A stretch of DNA of 64,000 nucleotides from Sporosarcina sp. FSL K6-3457. Lineage in GTDB: Bacteria > Bacillota > Bacilli > Bacillales_A > Planococcaceae. The notes beneath the pieces are model-generated. The model saw nothing but the letters and a program-made list of their open reading frames with translations, was not told where the DNA came from and ran no database searches. The translations under genes and the position numbers were made by a program. This document shows positions 35,389-44,057 of this stretch, piece by piece (position 1 is the first letter of the stretch; each line of letters opens with the position of its first letter). Location: positions 3,675,501 through 3,739,500 of the forward strand of contig NZ_JBBOWX010000001.1 in assembly GCF_038007285.1 (NCBI RefSeq), given 5' to 3'.

Positions 35389-37470
35389 TTAGATTCCAAA
35401 CCCAGCAATAAGTGCCATTGCCATCATATCAATTGCTTCTTGAAGATCTTCTACAGTTGTAATGCCATCTGAATCACGAGCAATACTTGTTGCAATTAGT
35501 GTTTGTTGGGCACTTGTCAATTCGTTGTAAAGCTCTAAATCTAGACCATCAGCTTCTAGTGCAACTAATGCTACTTTAACATCAGCTGCTTTTTTCGCTG
35601 CATTTAGCTTCCCAAGGTTCGTTGCATTTACAGTATCTACTAAAGCTTGAACTGCTGCTGTATCTGCAAATGTATCTTCTTCTGCAACCTCTGGAAGTTC
35701 AGCTGTGTATAGAGCAACATTTTTATCAACAATACCAGTTAACGCTAATGCTTCTGCTTTTAATGCTTCTAGTACATCTTCTTCATATGAATCTGAATCT
35801 AATTCATTGATAGCTACTAGTGCTGCTTTTAATGCTTCCGCCGCATTTACATCATCAACGAATGTTTGGATTGCATCTACTGAAGCATATTCTCCTGTAG
35901 ATGCTTCATCGTATGCTCCATCATTAGCAGTTTCATAGTTTACAAGTAGACCTGCTTCTTTCAAAGCATCCAATGCAGCTGCTAATTCAGTTACATCTGC
36001 TGCTTCATTTACAGCTGCAACTAGTCCTTCAACTTTATCAGCAAGTTCTGCTGCATTCACGTCAGTAACGAATGTTTGGATATCTTCTGGTCTAACGAAT
36101 TTAGTTTCTGCTGTTTTTGCAGCAAAGTATGCCGTATCGTTAGATGCAACAACACCTTCGATAAGATCAGCAGTTTCTAAAGCTTGTAATGCTGCTAATA
36201 AAGCAACTTCGTCAGTTGCTTCGTTTGCAGCTGTGATCAAGCCCTCTAACTCTGTTGCTGCATCGATAGCTTCTAGAACAGCAGCGATACGTTCAGCAAA
36301 AGATTTTTCCCCTTCAGCCGGTGTATCGAAATCAGGATGAACACTTTCAATATTTGTTAGCATATTTGCTGCAGCTGTTACATCCGCTGCAGCTTCTGAA
36401 GCTTCAGCTTTTGCTACAGCCGTTTCTACGATATCAAGGTTTGTAGCGTCGATAATTACTTGCACATCTGCAAGTGATATTGGGTTGTCAGATTTAATTG
36501 CTGTGCTGTAAGCATTTAGGTTAGATGTAATTGAACTTACATGCACAATTTCTGCTTCAGCTAATGCATCTTCCAAAGTAGAAACAGTGTTTGCTGCTTT
36601 AATAGCTGCAACTAACTCTGCTTCCTCACCTGATTTTGCATCATTAACAAGGTTTACCAATGCTTGAATATCTGCAACAGATGTAATGCTTAACGCATCA
36701 GCGATTGTAGATTGATAGTCATCTAAGTAAGCTTCTTCAATACCTTCAATACCTAGTACTGGTGCTGTTAAAGCTGTTTTAAAATCAGTTGAATTACCAG
36801 TTTCAGAAGTTGATTTAACAGCTGCAATTGCTGCATTTAAATCTTCTACTGATTTAACGATAACGTTAATTGTAGCAGTTTTGTCTGTTCCTGCAATTGT
36901 ACCCGTAACTTCTACTGTACCTGCTTCAGAGAAATCACTCTCTTCCCAAGTAACAGCTACTTCGCCAGTTGTACCGCCTTCGAACTCAACTTCAACTGTT
37001 TCCGGTAATGCAGGAGCTGTTCCTACTACCACGGTAATATCAGCTGGGTTTGTTACTGATTCGATAGTTAGTTCAGGTAGTGTTGGTGTAGGGTAAACTG
37101 AGAAATCTTCACCTGTCGCACCATTTGTGAAATCTCCAACAATTTCATTTTCTTGTAGTTCTTCTGCTACATCCAAGAATGGCTTCTCCTGATCAGCAAT
37201 TGCTTTCAATGTTGTTACTTTGTTTAATTGCTTCAGGTATACCTGGATATTTCCAGTACCGTATTTATCAACTAGAACACCTTTTTCAACTGGTGATAAA
37301 TCAGCCCAGTCTTCAAAAGTATAATACTCGCCGCGTTCACCTTCTGCTCCATTGAAATAAAGACCTGATTCAATTTGTGCTACTGCATCCGCAAATCCTT
37401 GGATAGGCGCAACTACTGCTGGTACGACTAGCGCTGCCGCTAATGCCGCTAATGGTAATTTTTTCTTCAT
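35389..37470 (-). CDS. Secreted surface protein with Ig-like domain and helical repeats
   Basis: ATG 37470 (MKKKLPLAALAAALVVPAVV) has TTGGAGG upstream, giving 693 residues with a signal peptide. Residues about 30-100 (ESGLYFNGAEGERGEYYTFE and DKYGTGNIQVYLKQLNKVTT) are paralogous to the whole mature part of the next protein. An Ig-like Big_4-type domain follows (VTNPADITVVVGTAPALP, AVTWEESDFSEAGTVEVTG). The last ~480 residues are alanine-rich helical repeats of roughly 60-70 residues with recurring IQTFVxDVNAAE and AALxALEAADL patterns. There is no SLH or LPxTG. It is probably a cell-surface structural protein next to the S-layer gene. Confidence 0.8.
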   Translation of the reverse strand: MKKKLPLAALAAALVVPAVVAPIQGFADAVAQIESGLYFNGAEGERGEYYTFEDWADLSPVEKGVLVDKYGTGNIQVYLKQLNKVTTLKAIADQEKPFLDVAEELQENEIVGDFTNGATGEDFSVYPTPTLPELTIESVTNPADITVVVGTAPALPETVEVEFEGGTTGEVAVTWEESDFSEAGTVEVTGTIAGTDKTATINVIVKSVEDLNAAIAAVKSTSETGNSTDFKTALTAPVLGIEGIEEAYLDDYQSTIADALSITSVADIQALVNLVNDAKSGEEAELVAAIKAANTVSTLEDALAEAEIVHVSSITSNLNAYSTAIKSDNPISLADVQVIIDATNLDIVETAVAKAEASEAAADVTAAANMLTNIESVHPDFDTPAEGEKSFAERIAAVLEAIDAATELEGLITAANEATDEVALLAALQALETADLIEGVVASNDTAYFAAKTAETKFVRPEDIQTFVTDVNAAELADKVEGLVAAVNEAADVTELAAALDALKEAGLLVNYETANDGAYDEASTGEYASVDAIQTFVDDVNAAEALKAALVAINELDSDSYEEDVLEALKAEALALTGIVDKNVALYTAELPEVAEEDTFADTAAVQALVDTVNATNLGKLNAAKKAADVKVALVALEADGLDLELYNELTSAQQTLIATSIARDSDGITTVEDLQEAIDMMAMALIAGFGI

Positions 37471-37501
37471 ATTATATAAACCTCCAATGATAATTAAGTC
37501 A

Positions 37502-37909
37502 TTACTCAATTCCGATTACTTCAAAATTTTCTTCGGCAGGCGAGCTTGAAATTACTTCACCTGTTTCATAATCTTTGAATTCGCCTGGAAGATCCCCTGG
37601 CACATAATTTGAACTTGCACTAAGGAATGGTTGTCCCGATTGAGAAATATCATCTAATGATGCAATTTTATTTAAAGAAGGAAGATATGGCTTGATGTTC
37701 TTTTGACCATATTTTGCAATGAGAATACCTTTTTGAGCCACAGCCAAATCACTCCAAGCCGGATAAGAATAATATTCCCCTTGGGAACCATCTGTATTAA
37801 TAAAGTAAATACCCGATGGCAGCTGTTGCTCTGCTGCATTGACTTGAGCAGGTATTGCCATAGCTGGTACCAAGGCCAATGTAGAAGCAAGGATAAGAAG
37901 TTTCTTCTT
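37502..37909 (-). CDS. Small secreted paralogue of the 35389 protein N-terminus
   Basis: The 135-residue protein starts at ATG 37909 (AGGAGTGG upstream) with a signal peptide (MKKKLLILASTLALVPAMAI, PAQVNAAE). The mature part, with SGIYFINTDGSQGEYYSYPA, AQKGILIAKYGQKNIKPYLP and LDDISQSGQPFLSAS, aligns along its length with the N-terminal domain of the following gene. It lies 31 bp upstream of that gene, so the two are likely co-expressed and came from a duplication. The domain is not one I can name. Confidence 0.78.
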   Translation of the reverse strand, partial: KKKLLILASTLALVPAMAIPAQVNAAEQQLPSGIYFINTDGSQGEYYSYPAWSDLAVAQKGILIAKYGQKNIKPYLPSLNKIASLDDISQSGQPFLSASSNYVPGDLPGEFKDYETGEVISSSPAEENFEVIGIE

Positions 37910-37947
37910 CATAGTAAAATCCACTCCTATCTCTTTCATTAATTTAG

Positions 37948-37996
37948 AAATAGCTAGCTTAGGAAAGATTCCTATTCTTACCTAAGCTAGCCCTAT
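37948..37996 (-). terminator. Terminator of the S-layer gene
   Basis: The inverted repeat TAGCTAGCTTAGG / CCTAAGCTAGCCCTA lies 17 bp past the S-layer stop, with a weak A/T tract. A long stem is usual for abundant S-layer mRNAs. Confidence 0.65.
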
Positions 37997-38012
37997 TTAG
38001 ATTACTATATTA

Positions 38013-41000
38013 TTATTTTGAAACTTTAATTGCTTCGCTTGCCACTTTAACACCAGCTGCATTATATGCTTCAACTGTTACAGTCTCTACATCAATAAAA
38101 GTATCTTTGTAAGAGAATGTTTTTGTAGTTGCATCGTAAGTTGCGTCTTGAGCAGGAACACCTGCATCAAATACAAGCTTCACTGATGCTACGTCAGCAG
38201 CTTTAGTTCCTGCTACTGTACCAGTGATATTGAAGATAGCAAGTCCAGCTACTCCAGCATCTTTCGAATCAATAGTCGTTGCTGTGAATTCGATTTCAGC
38301 TACTTCTTCTACCTCTGGATTTACAGCTGCTACAAATGTTGCTGTAGCTGTTGCAAGAGCTGCTGTAGCTGCTTTCAAGTCTGCTTCAGTTGCATCAGTT
38401 TTTGCTGCTGCAGCTTCTGCTGTTGCAATTGCTGCTGCGTAAGTTGCTTTTACTGCTGCAGTATATTGACCAGGCTCATCGCCTTCAACTGCTGCTGTAT
38501 TGCGTGCTGTAGCTGCTGTTACTGCATCAGTCAATGCTTTTTTAGCTGCTTCTACAACGTCACCTTTGTACTCATCTTGTGGTGCGTTAACGCCTACTTT
38601 TTGCTCGATGATGTAGAACGTTGTTTTACCGTCTTTCACTTCACGAGTAACTGTAACTTCACCTTTTTTCAACTCTTCAATAAAGTCAGCAGCTGTTGCG
38701 ATTGGTGTATTACCAAGACCTCTGTAGTCTGCACCTGTGTATTTCACTGCATCTTTACCGTCGAAAGTAAGTTCCCCTTTATCAGAGTTGAATGATACAA
38801 CTTTACCAGTGTAAAGATCTGAAACTGCTTTTGTAGCTGTGAATGAAGCTGTTGCTTCTTTCGCTGTGAATGCATAGTCTTTGCCATCTGTATCGATTGC
38901 AATACCTGTTGCAACTACACGTACTTTACCAGTTTTGTCTTGTGCTAGAGATACAAGTAAATCTGTGTTTCTATCTTTAGCTTCATAAGATACTGTGTAG
39001 CTACGGTTTGGAGAGATAACTTGACTTCCAACTAGTACATCATTTGCACCTTCATTGAAGATTGTATAAGATACTTTTCTAATTGAAGTACCTGCTACGT
39101 CTTTACCACTCTGGTTCACAAGTGATGCTTTGAATGTAGCTGTTTCATCACCACGGAAGTCAGATGTAGCTTTAGTACCTTTGTAAGATTTCAATGCTGA
39201 ACCATCAAGGTATGCTTCAACAAAGTATGAAATCGCCGCAACTGTTTTTGGTTCGCCTTCATCAAGGTTACCTTCAACAGCGTTTGGAGTGTTTACATCA
39301 ATCCAAGCTACTGGTGTTGCGTAGTCGTTCACTTTGTCACTACCGATAACGAATGATGCTTCACCTTTATCATTTGTTTTAACAGTGATTTTTTTAGCTG
39401 AGTTACCGTCAGCTTCTTTGTTGTTTTCGTAATATCTTGGATTATCTCCAGTTTTAACGAATTTAGCTTCAGTTACAGTTGAAATTACACGGTCAAGGTC
39501 TTCGTTGAATGCAACGTTGACAACTTCGTTTTTAGCAAGTTTACCGTCTTTATCTTTAACAACAACGTTGTATTTACGGCCGTTTGTTTCTTTAGTTGCT
39601 GCTACTTCTCCACCGTCGCGAGTAAGTTCAATCGTGTATTCCGCTTGCAATGCTGCGAATTTCACTTTTGTTGATTGTGCTTGTAATAGGCTTGCTTCAT
39701 AAGTAGCTAGCTCTGCTTTTCTAACTTCTGAATTCGCAGCAGCTGTAGATACGTTTTGAGCAAATACTACTGGTGTTACTTCAGTGTTTGTACCAGATAC
39801 TGTGAATGTTGCTTCACCTTTAGAATCTGTTGTGATTGTTGCAGTTACTGGTGCTGTTTTGTTGTTGATTTGAGAAACGGCTACACCATTTACTGTAGCA
39901 TTTGCTAATTTGTCAGCAGATACATTCAAGTTTTCTACAAATGATACGTTGAATGTTGCGTTAGCAACTGCTTTACCAGTACGTGGATCTTTGTGAGTTA
40001 CTTTGTATGTTTTGTTAGCACCGTTATTTACTACTTTATCAGTTAGTACTTCTTCGATTGCTAGGATTGTGTCAACACCCCAGAATACATAGCCAAGGCT
40101 ACGAACTGCTGGTGCACCTGTTGGGTATGCAACAACTTGATCGTTACCTGCGTTGTATTGTGTGTAAGAGAATGTTGCAATTCCTTCTTCGTTTGTAACT
40201 GCTTCAAACACTTGGTCTTGGTTAAGTGTTGTAGTAGTTTGTGCTTTTACGTTGAATGTTACAGGAATACCTGCTTGTTTAACGCCTACATCAGCCGTAA
40301 GGATTGCTTGCTCTCCTACTTTACCTTGTACAGCTTGAGTAGTGATGTCAATTTTCGTTGGTAATACTGCAGAAATACCTTCGAATGAACCAACAACTGC
40401 ATTATTCATTTTAACTTCGTATTTTTTACCGCCCTCTTGAATAGCAGTTGTCAATACAACAACTTTGTTATTTGTTTGTTTAACAGCTGCGTTAGAAACT
40501 GTTAGACCTTCGATCGTGAAGTTAAGTGAGTTAAGGTTCTCAACTGCTTCTTCCAAAGTTACTTCAACAGTTGTAGCGTTGATCGCTTTAACAGAACCAG
40601 ATACAGTTCCAGTTACTACTGAGAAATCAGTGTTGATAGATTTGTTCAAGAATGTTGCAAAGTGTCCACGAGTTGTAGATCCTTTTGGATTGAAGTTTGG
40701 AGCAGCTGGGTTCGTGATGTCGAAGAAATCAAGAACGTTGATAGCAGCTTGTGCTTCAGTTTTAGCTGATGCAAGGTCTGTAACGTCAGCTTTGAAATCT
40801 TGACCGTTTACATATGTAACTAGGTCGATTTCGTTTACTTGGTCAAACGCACGAACAAGCACTAGTGCCATGTTTTCGCGAGTGATGTTGTCAGCCGCAA
40901 GAAGACGACCGTTGCTTCCGATGAATACGCCTGCGTCTTTAACAACTGCAGCATAGTCAAGTAGTTCTCCGTTTGAGCTAGTAGTCAAGTCAGAGAAGCG

Positions 41001-41291
41001 TGGGTTTGTGCGTGCATCTTCAGGAATTGAAGCACCTTCAGTTACAAGCCATTTACCCATCATTTTAACAACGTCAGAACGTGTTAGTGTTTTGTTTGGT
41101 TGGAATGACCCGTCTGGGTATCCTTTGATAATGCCTGCATCTGCAAGAGCGTTGATACCCTCTGCGTGCGTGTTACCTTGTACGTCTGAAAAATCTGCCG
41201 CGCTTGCTACTGGTGCTACTGCAGATGCTACAAGAGCAGCTGATGCAGCTCCTACTAAAAATTTGCTGTACTTCGTTGGTTGGTTAGCCAT
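38013..41291 (-). CDS. Major S-layer protein (SLH type)
   Basis: The 1092-residue protein starts at ATG 41291 (AGAGGAGG upstream; 14 further in-frame codons lack start signals). It has a signal peptide (YSKFLVGAASAALVASAVAP, VASAADFSD) and three SLH domains within about residues 32-215: GYPDGSFQPNKTLTRSDVVK, a divergent second one with NITRENMALVLVRAF, and FNPKGSTTRGHFATFLNK. Then come many beta-sandwich modules and an alanine-rich helical segment near 940-1010. Size, N-terminus and codon use (strong bias toward T- and A-ending optimal codons) point to a highly expressed S-layer subunit like those of Lysinibacillus and Sporosarcina. Confidence 0.92.
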   Translation of the reverse strand: MANQPTKYSKFLVGAASAALVASAVAPVASAADFSDVQGNTHAEGINALADAGIIKGYPDGSFQPNKTLTRSDVVKMMGKWLVTEGASIPEDARTNPRFSDLTTSSNGELLDYAAVVKDAGVFIGSNGRLLAADNITRENMALVLVRAFDQVNEIDLVTYVNGQDFKADVTDLASAKTEAQAAINVLDFFDITNPAAPNFNPKGSTTRGHFATFLNKSINTDFSVVTGTVSGSVKAINATTVEVTLEEAVENLNSLNFTIEGLTVSNAAVKQTNNKVVVLTTAIQEGGKKYEVKMNNAVVGSFEGISAVLPTKIDITTQAVQGKVGEQAILTADVGVKQAGIPVTFNVKAQTTTTLNQDQVFEAVTNEEGIATFSYTQYNAGNDQVVAYPTGAPAVRSLGYVFWGVDTILAIEEVLTDKVVNNGANKTYKVTHKDPRTGKAVANATFNVSFVENLNVSADKLANATVNGVAVSQINNKTAPVTATITTDSKGEATFTVSGTNTEVTPVVFAQNVSTAAANSEVRKAELATYEASLLQAQSTKVKFAALQAEYTIELTRDGGEVAATKETNGRKYNVVVKDKDGKLAKNEVVNVAFNEDLDRVISTVTEAKFVKTGDNPRYYENNKEADGNSAKKITVKTNDKGEASFVIGSDKVNDYATPVAWIDVNTPNAVEGNLDEGEPKTVAAISYFVEAYLDGSALKSYKGTKATSDFRGDETATFKASLVNQSGKDVAGTSIRKVSYTIFNEGANDVLVGSQVISPNRSYTVSYEAKDRNTDLLVSLAQDKTGKVRVVATGIAIDTDGKDYAFTAKEATASFTATKAVSDLYTGKVVSFNSDKGELTFDGKDAVKYTGADYRGLGNTPIATAADFIEELKKGEVTVTREVKDGKTTFYIIEQKVGVNAPQDEYKGDVVEAAKKALTDAVTAATARNTAAVEGDEPGQYTAAVKATYAAAIATAEAAAAKTDATEADLKAATAALATATATFVAAVNPEVEEVAEIEFTATTIDSKDAGVAGLAIFNITGTVAGTKAADVASVKLVFDAGVPAQDATYDATTKTFSYKDTFIDVETVTVEAYNAAGVKVASEAIKVSK

Positions 41292-41377
41292 TGAATAATT
41301 TCCTCCTCTTAGATAGAAATAAAATTTTGTCATCTACTCCCACGGCAAAATGAAAGATAGAAGCCATTACACACTAA

Positions 41378-41406
41378 AGTATAGATAGTTACGACAAGGA
41401 TGTCAA
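41378..41406 (-). promoter_or_regulatory. Sigma-A promoter of the S-layer gene
   Basis: On the minus strand TTGACA (41401-41406), a 17-bp spacer and TATACT (41378-41383) match the consensus very closely. The predicted leader is about 80 nt, long enough for mRNA-stabilising structure. Confidence 0.8.
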
Positions 41407-41698
41407 TTACAAAATAGTAATATCGTAAATTCCAGTGGAAACTGTAGTAGATTCCGTAGTCGCTTCTATCATTCTAACGTATATCTTATAATTATCAAGT
41501 CTTTTACTGTATTTGGTGCAAAATTACAGAAGTATTTCAATTGTGTTAAGAGTGTTACGGGGTGTTTGTGGATAAGGACGGGGTTTATGGCTGAAGGGAT
41601 TTGTCAAAAGTGTGTGTATGTCGCTGAATTGTAATAGTTGTTCTCTATTCTTCTATATAAATACCCCTCTAACAATGCTTGGCGATGCGCTTTTCTTA

Positions 41699-41815
41699 GT
41701 GTCTAGCTCCAGGCGCCAGATGCTCGGGTCATAAGCCAACTTAGCTATGCGGCAAAGAGCGCCGCTCCGCTAAGCCGTCTTATGCCTGTCGCATCTAGAC
41801 GGCGCCTTCCGCTTT
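41699..41815. repeat. GC-rich interspersed repeat with imperfect inverted ends
   Basis: Left part GTCTAGCTCCAGGCGCC and right part GGCGCCTTCCGC frame an imperfect palindrome with GCGGCAAAGAGCGCCGCTCC in the middle. The same kind of element occurs in many Bacillales intergenic regions, and the block at 598-655 in this window is a degenerate relative. It could be a structured RNA or a mobile miniature element; no coding sense. Confidence 0.6.
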
Positions 41816-41826
41816 TCGTGATACAC

Positions 41827-41864
41827 AAAAAGGCTTGAACAGATGGGAACTGTTCAAGCCTTTT
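41827..41864. terminator. Bidirectional terminator
   Basis: AAAAAGGCTTGAACAG pairs perfectly with CTGTTCAAGCCTTTTT, with T-tracts on both strands. It would end the leftward wecC-tagA transcript 120 bp after tagA. Confidence 0.85.
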
Positions 41865-41982
41865 TGCATGGTCAACCAACCGTTTGTGCTGCGTGGCGAT
41901 TAATTATATATGTTTTAGAGGAAATTATCCTTACACTTATGTATTCTAGCATCTCACTTACTAGATTACAAGAGGCTACTCT

Positions 41983-42693
41983 TCATTTTTGTTTAAAAAC
42001 TTCAAATAAAAATTTTGGTAGGTTCATTTGTCGTTTCAAACGGCTTGGTTCTTTTAATAGACGGTATAGCCACTCTGCTCCAAATCGTTGGAAGATGGCT
42101 GGTGCGCGTTTGACGTTTCCAGCGAGGACATCGAATGAGCCCCCGACACCTTGGTAGAGTATTGGGTATAGCTGGTCACGATTTTGTTCAATCCATTGCT
42201 CTTGTTTAGGTGATCCCATGGCGACGAAGAGTATGGCTGGCTTTGCTTCGTTGATAACGTCGATGACTTTATCGTTATCTGGCTCGTAGCCGTCTTGTGT
42301 ACCTGCAACGATTAGATCGGGATAGGTTTGTTGTAATTGTTGTGCTGCTTTGTCGGCCACCCCGGGCTTGGCACCGTATAGAAAAATGGCATGTCCCGTC
42401 CTTGCCGCTTCCCTGACGATGCGGTCCATCATGTCCACGCCTGTGACGCGGGAGCGGATGTTGCCTTTTTGTAGCTTGGAGGCAATGATCACCCCGATGC
42501 CGTCTGGTATTTGGAATTCTGCTCGATTTAGTAGCGCTTTTAGCTCTGGGTCTTCTTTTGCTTTCATAAGCTTTTCGGGATTGATGGCTACGACGAGTGA
42601 TTTTTTGTTCTCTTCTATATTTTGAAAGACCTTCGGTATGAGCTGGTCGTAATTTTCGGTATTGACTTGAACACCTAGTATTTGTTCTTTCAT
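41983..42693 (-). CDS. tagA: N-acetylmannosaminyltransferase (TagA/WecG/CpsF family)
   Basis: The 236-residue protein has VAINPEKLMKAKEDPEL, FQIPDGIGVIIAS, RVTGVDMM, IFLYGAKPGVA, GYEPDNDKV, VAMGSPKQEQWI and GVGGSFDVLAGNVKRAP, the full set of GT26 motifs. It adds ManNAc (or ManNAcA) to undecaprenyl-PP-GlcNAc in teichoic-acid or secondary wall polymer linkage. Its ATG overlaps the stop of the dehydrogenase gene (ATGA). Confidence 0.93.
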   Translation of the reverse strand: MKEQILGVQVNTENYDQLIPKVFQNIEENKKSLVVAINPEKLMKAKEDPELKALLNRAEFQIPDGIGVIIASKLQKGNIRSRVTGVDMMDRIVREAARTGHAIFLYGAKPGVADKAAQQLQQTYPDLIVAGTQDGYEPDNDKVIDVINEAKPAILFVAMGSPKQEQWIEQNRDQLYPILYQGVGGSFDVLAGNVKRAPAIFQRFGAEWLYRLLKEPSRLKRQMNLPKFLFEVFKQK

Positions 42694-43982
42694 ATAGAAG
42701 GAATCCCTTTGTTTTTCCCGTCACCGAGTTTAAAGAAACGGAATCCCGCCTGTTCCCACTTGTCTCGGTTGAGTGCGTTTTTCGTATCGAGGACAAGTGG
42801 CTTTTTATCGCCAGTGTTGAGTGTTTGTGGGTCCAGGTCTTTGAACTCGGTATGATCTGTTGTTAGGATGATCAGGTCAATGTCCTGAACTGCTTGGCCT
42901 AGTGTTGCTACTTGTGTCGGGTGTTGTAGCTCTTTAATGTGTGGATCGAATGATACGACGCTCAAGTCTAGGTTTTGTAGTTCTTGAATGACGACTGTTG
43001 AAGGACTTTCTCGTAAATCATCGACATCCCCTTTGAATGCGAGACCTAGGATGGCCACTTTGCCTTGTTGGATGCCTTGTTCTTCAAGTAGTGCTTGCGC
43101 TTTTTGTGCAGTGAACTTTGGCATGCCATCGTTTGTTAGGCGTGCTTTTTTGATAATGTCGGCTTTGTCTGGGCTTAATTCCACTAAGAACCATGGATCG
43201 ACTGCGATACAATGTCCTCCGACGCCTGGTCCTGGTGTATGGATATTGACGCGTGGGTGGAAGTTGGCGAAACGGATGGCTTCCCAAATATCGACGTCAA
43301 TGGTTTCTGCAATTTTAGCGAGTTCGTTGGCGAAGGCAATGTTGACATCACGGTAGGTGTTTTCCATGACTTTCACAAGTTCCGCTGTTGTTGCGTCTGT
43401 TAGATGGATTTGCCCTTGGACAAACGTTTCGTACAGCTCTTTTGTTAGTTCAGCCGATTTAGGTGTGATGCCGCCGACGATGCGGTCGTTGTTAATGAGC
43501 TCTTCGAATATCTTCCCTGGAATGACACGCTCTGGTGAGTGCGAGACAAAAAGGTCTTCGCCTAGTGTCAGGTTGGATTTGCGGAGCTCTGGTAGCATGA
43601 CGTTTTCCACTGTTTTTGGCGGCACTGTGGATTCGAGAATAACGAGTGCGTCTTTTTTCAGATATGGAACAACGGATGCTGTTGCTTGTCGGATGTACTC
43701 AAGGTTTGCTGTGTTGTCTGCGTTAATAGGTGACGGGACAGCGATTATGTAGACGTCTGCATCAACAGGTTGTGTCGATACCGTGAACATGCCTTCGTCA
43801 ATCGCTTGGTCGAGTCGTTGCTGTAATCCGTTCTCTTCTATATGGAGTTGTTTATTGGCGATCATGCTAACTGCTTTTTCATTGATATCGACGCCGTGTA
43901 CGCGGACGCCGCTGTTTGCGAACATGACTGCTGTCGGTAGGCCGATGTAGCCGAGGCCGACGACACATATATTTTTGGCCAT
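42690..43982 (-). CDS. wecC: UDP-N-acetyl-D-mannosamine dehydrogenase
   Basis: The 430-residue protein has VVGLGYIGLPTAVMFA (NAD binding), ESTVPPKTVENV, SPERVIPGK, ENTYRDVNIAFANELAK, PGPGVGGHCIAVDPWF (catalytic Cys) and LAFKGDVDDLRESPS. These identify the UDP-ManNAc/UDP-Glc dehydrogenase family, with the WecC pattern best. It makes UDP-ManNAcA. Coupling to tagA suggests a ManNAc/ManNAcA-containing wall polymer, plausibly the SLH-binding one. No UDP-GlcNAc 2-epimerase is in the window. Confidence 0.9.
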   Translation of the reverse strand: MAKNICVVGLGYIGLPTAVMFANSGVRVHGVDINEKAVSMIANKQLHIEENGLQQRLDQAIDEGMFTVSTQPVDADVYIIAVPSPINADNTANLEYIRQATASVVPYLKKDALVILESTVPPKTVENVMLPELRKSNLTLGEDLFVSHSPERVIPGKIFEELINNDRIVGGITPKSAELTKELYETFVQGQIHLTDATTAELVKVMENTYRDVNIAFANELAKIAETIDVDIWEAIRFANFHPRVNIHTPGPGVGGHCIAVDPWFLVELSPDKADIIKKARLTNDGMPKFTAQKAQALLEEQGIQQGKVAILGLAFKGDVDDLRESPSTVVIQELQNLDLSVVSFDPHIKELQHPTQVATLGQAVQDIDLIILTTDHTEFKDLDPQTLNTGDKKPLVLDTKNALNRDKWEQAGFRFFKLGDGKNKGIPSI

Positions 43983-44057
43983 CGTAATTTTCCTCTTTTC
44001 TGGGGGTTACTTATTTTATCTTAGACATTTTTTGATTATAGCATAATGTCCCTCTGA

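Larger units (their letters stand above)
41407..41982. other. Intergenic region upstream of the S-layer gene
   Basis: No gene is seen. It contains AT-rich DNA behind the S-layer promoter, a GC-rich interspersed repeat at 41699-41815 and a bidirectional terminator at 41827-41864. The 3' end of the TagA gene begins at 41983. Confidence 0.5.

Noticed and set aside
42275..42796. Second gene overlapping tagA and wecC on the same strand
   Set aside because: The R/S/T/H-rich composition is typical of a shifted frame, and both real genes are confirmed by family motifs.
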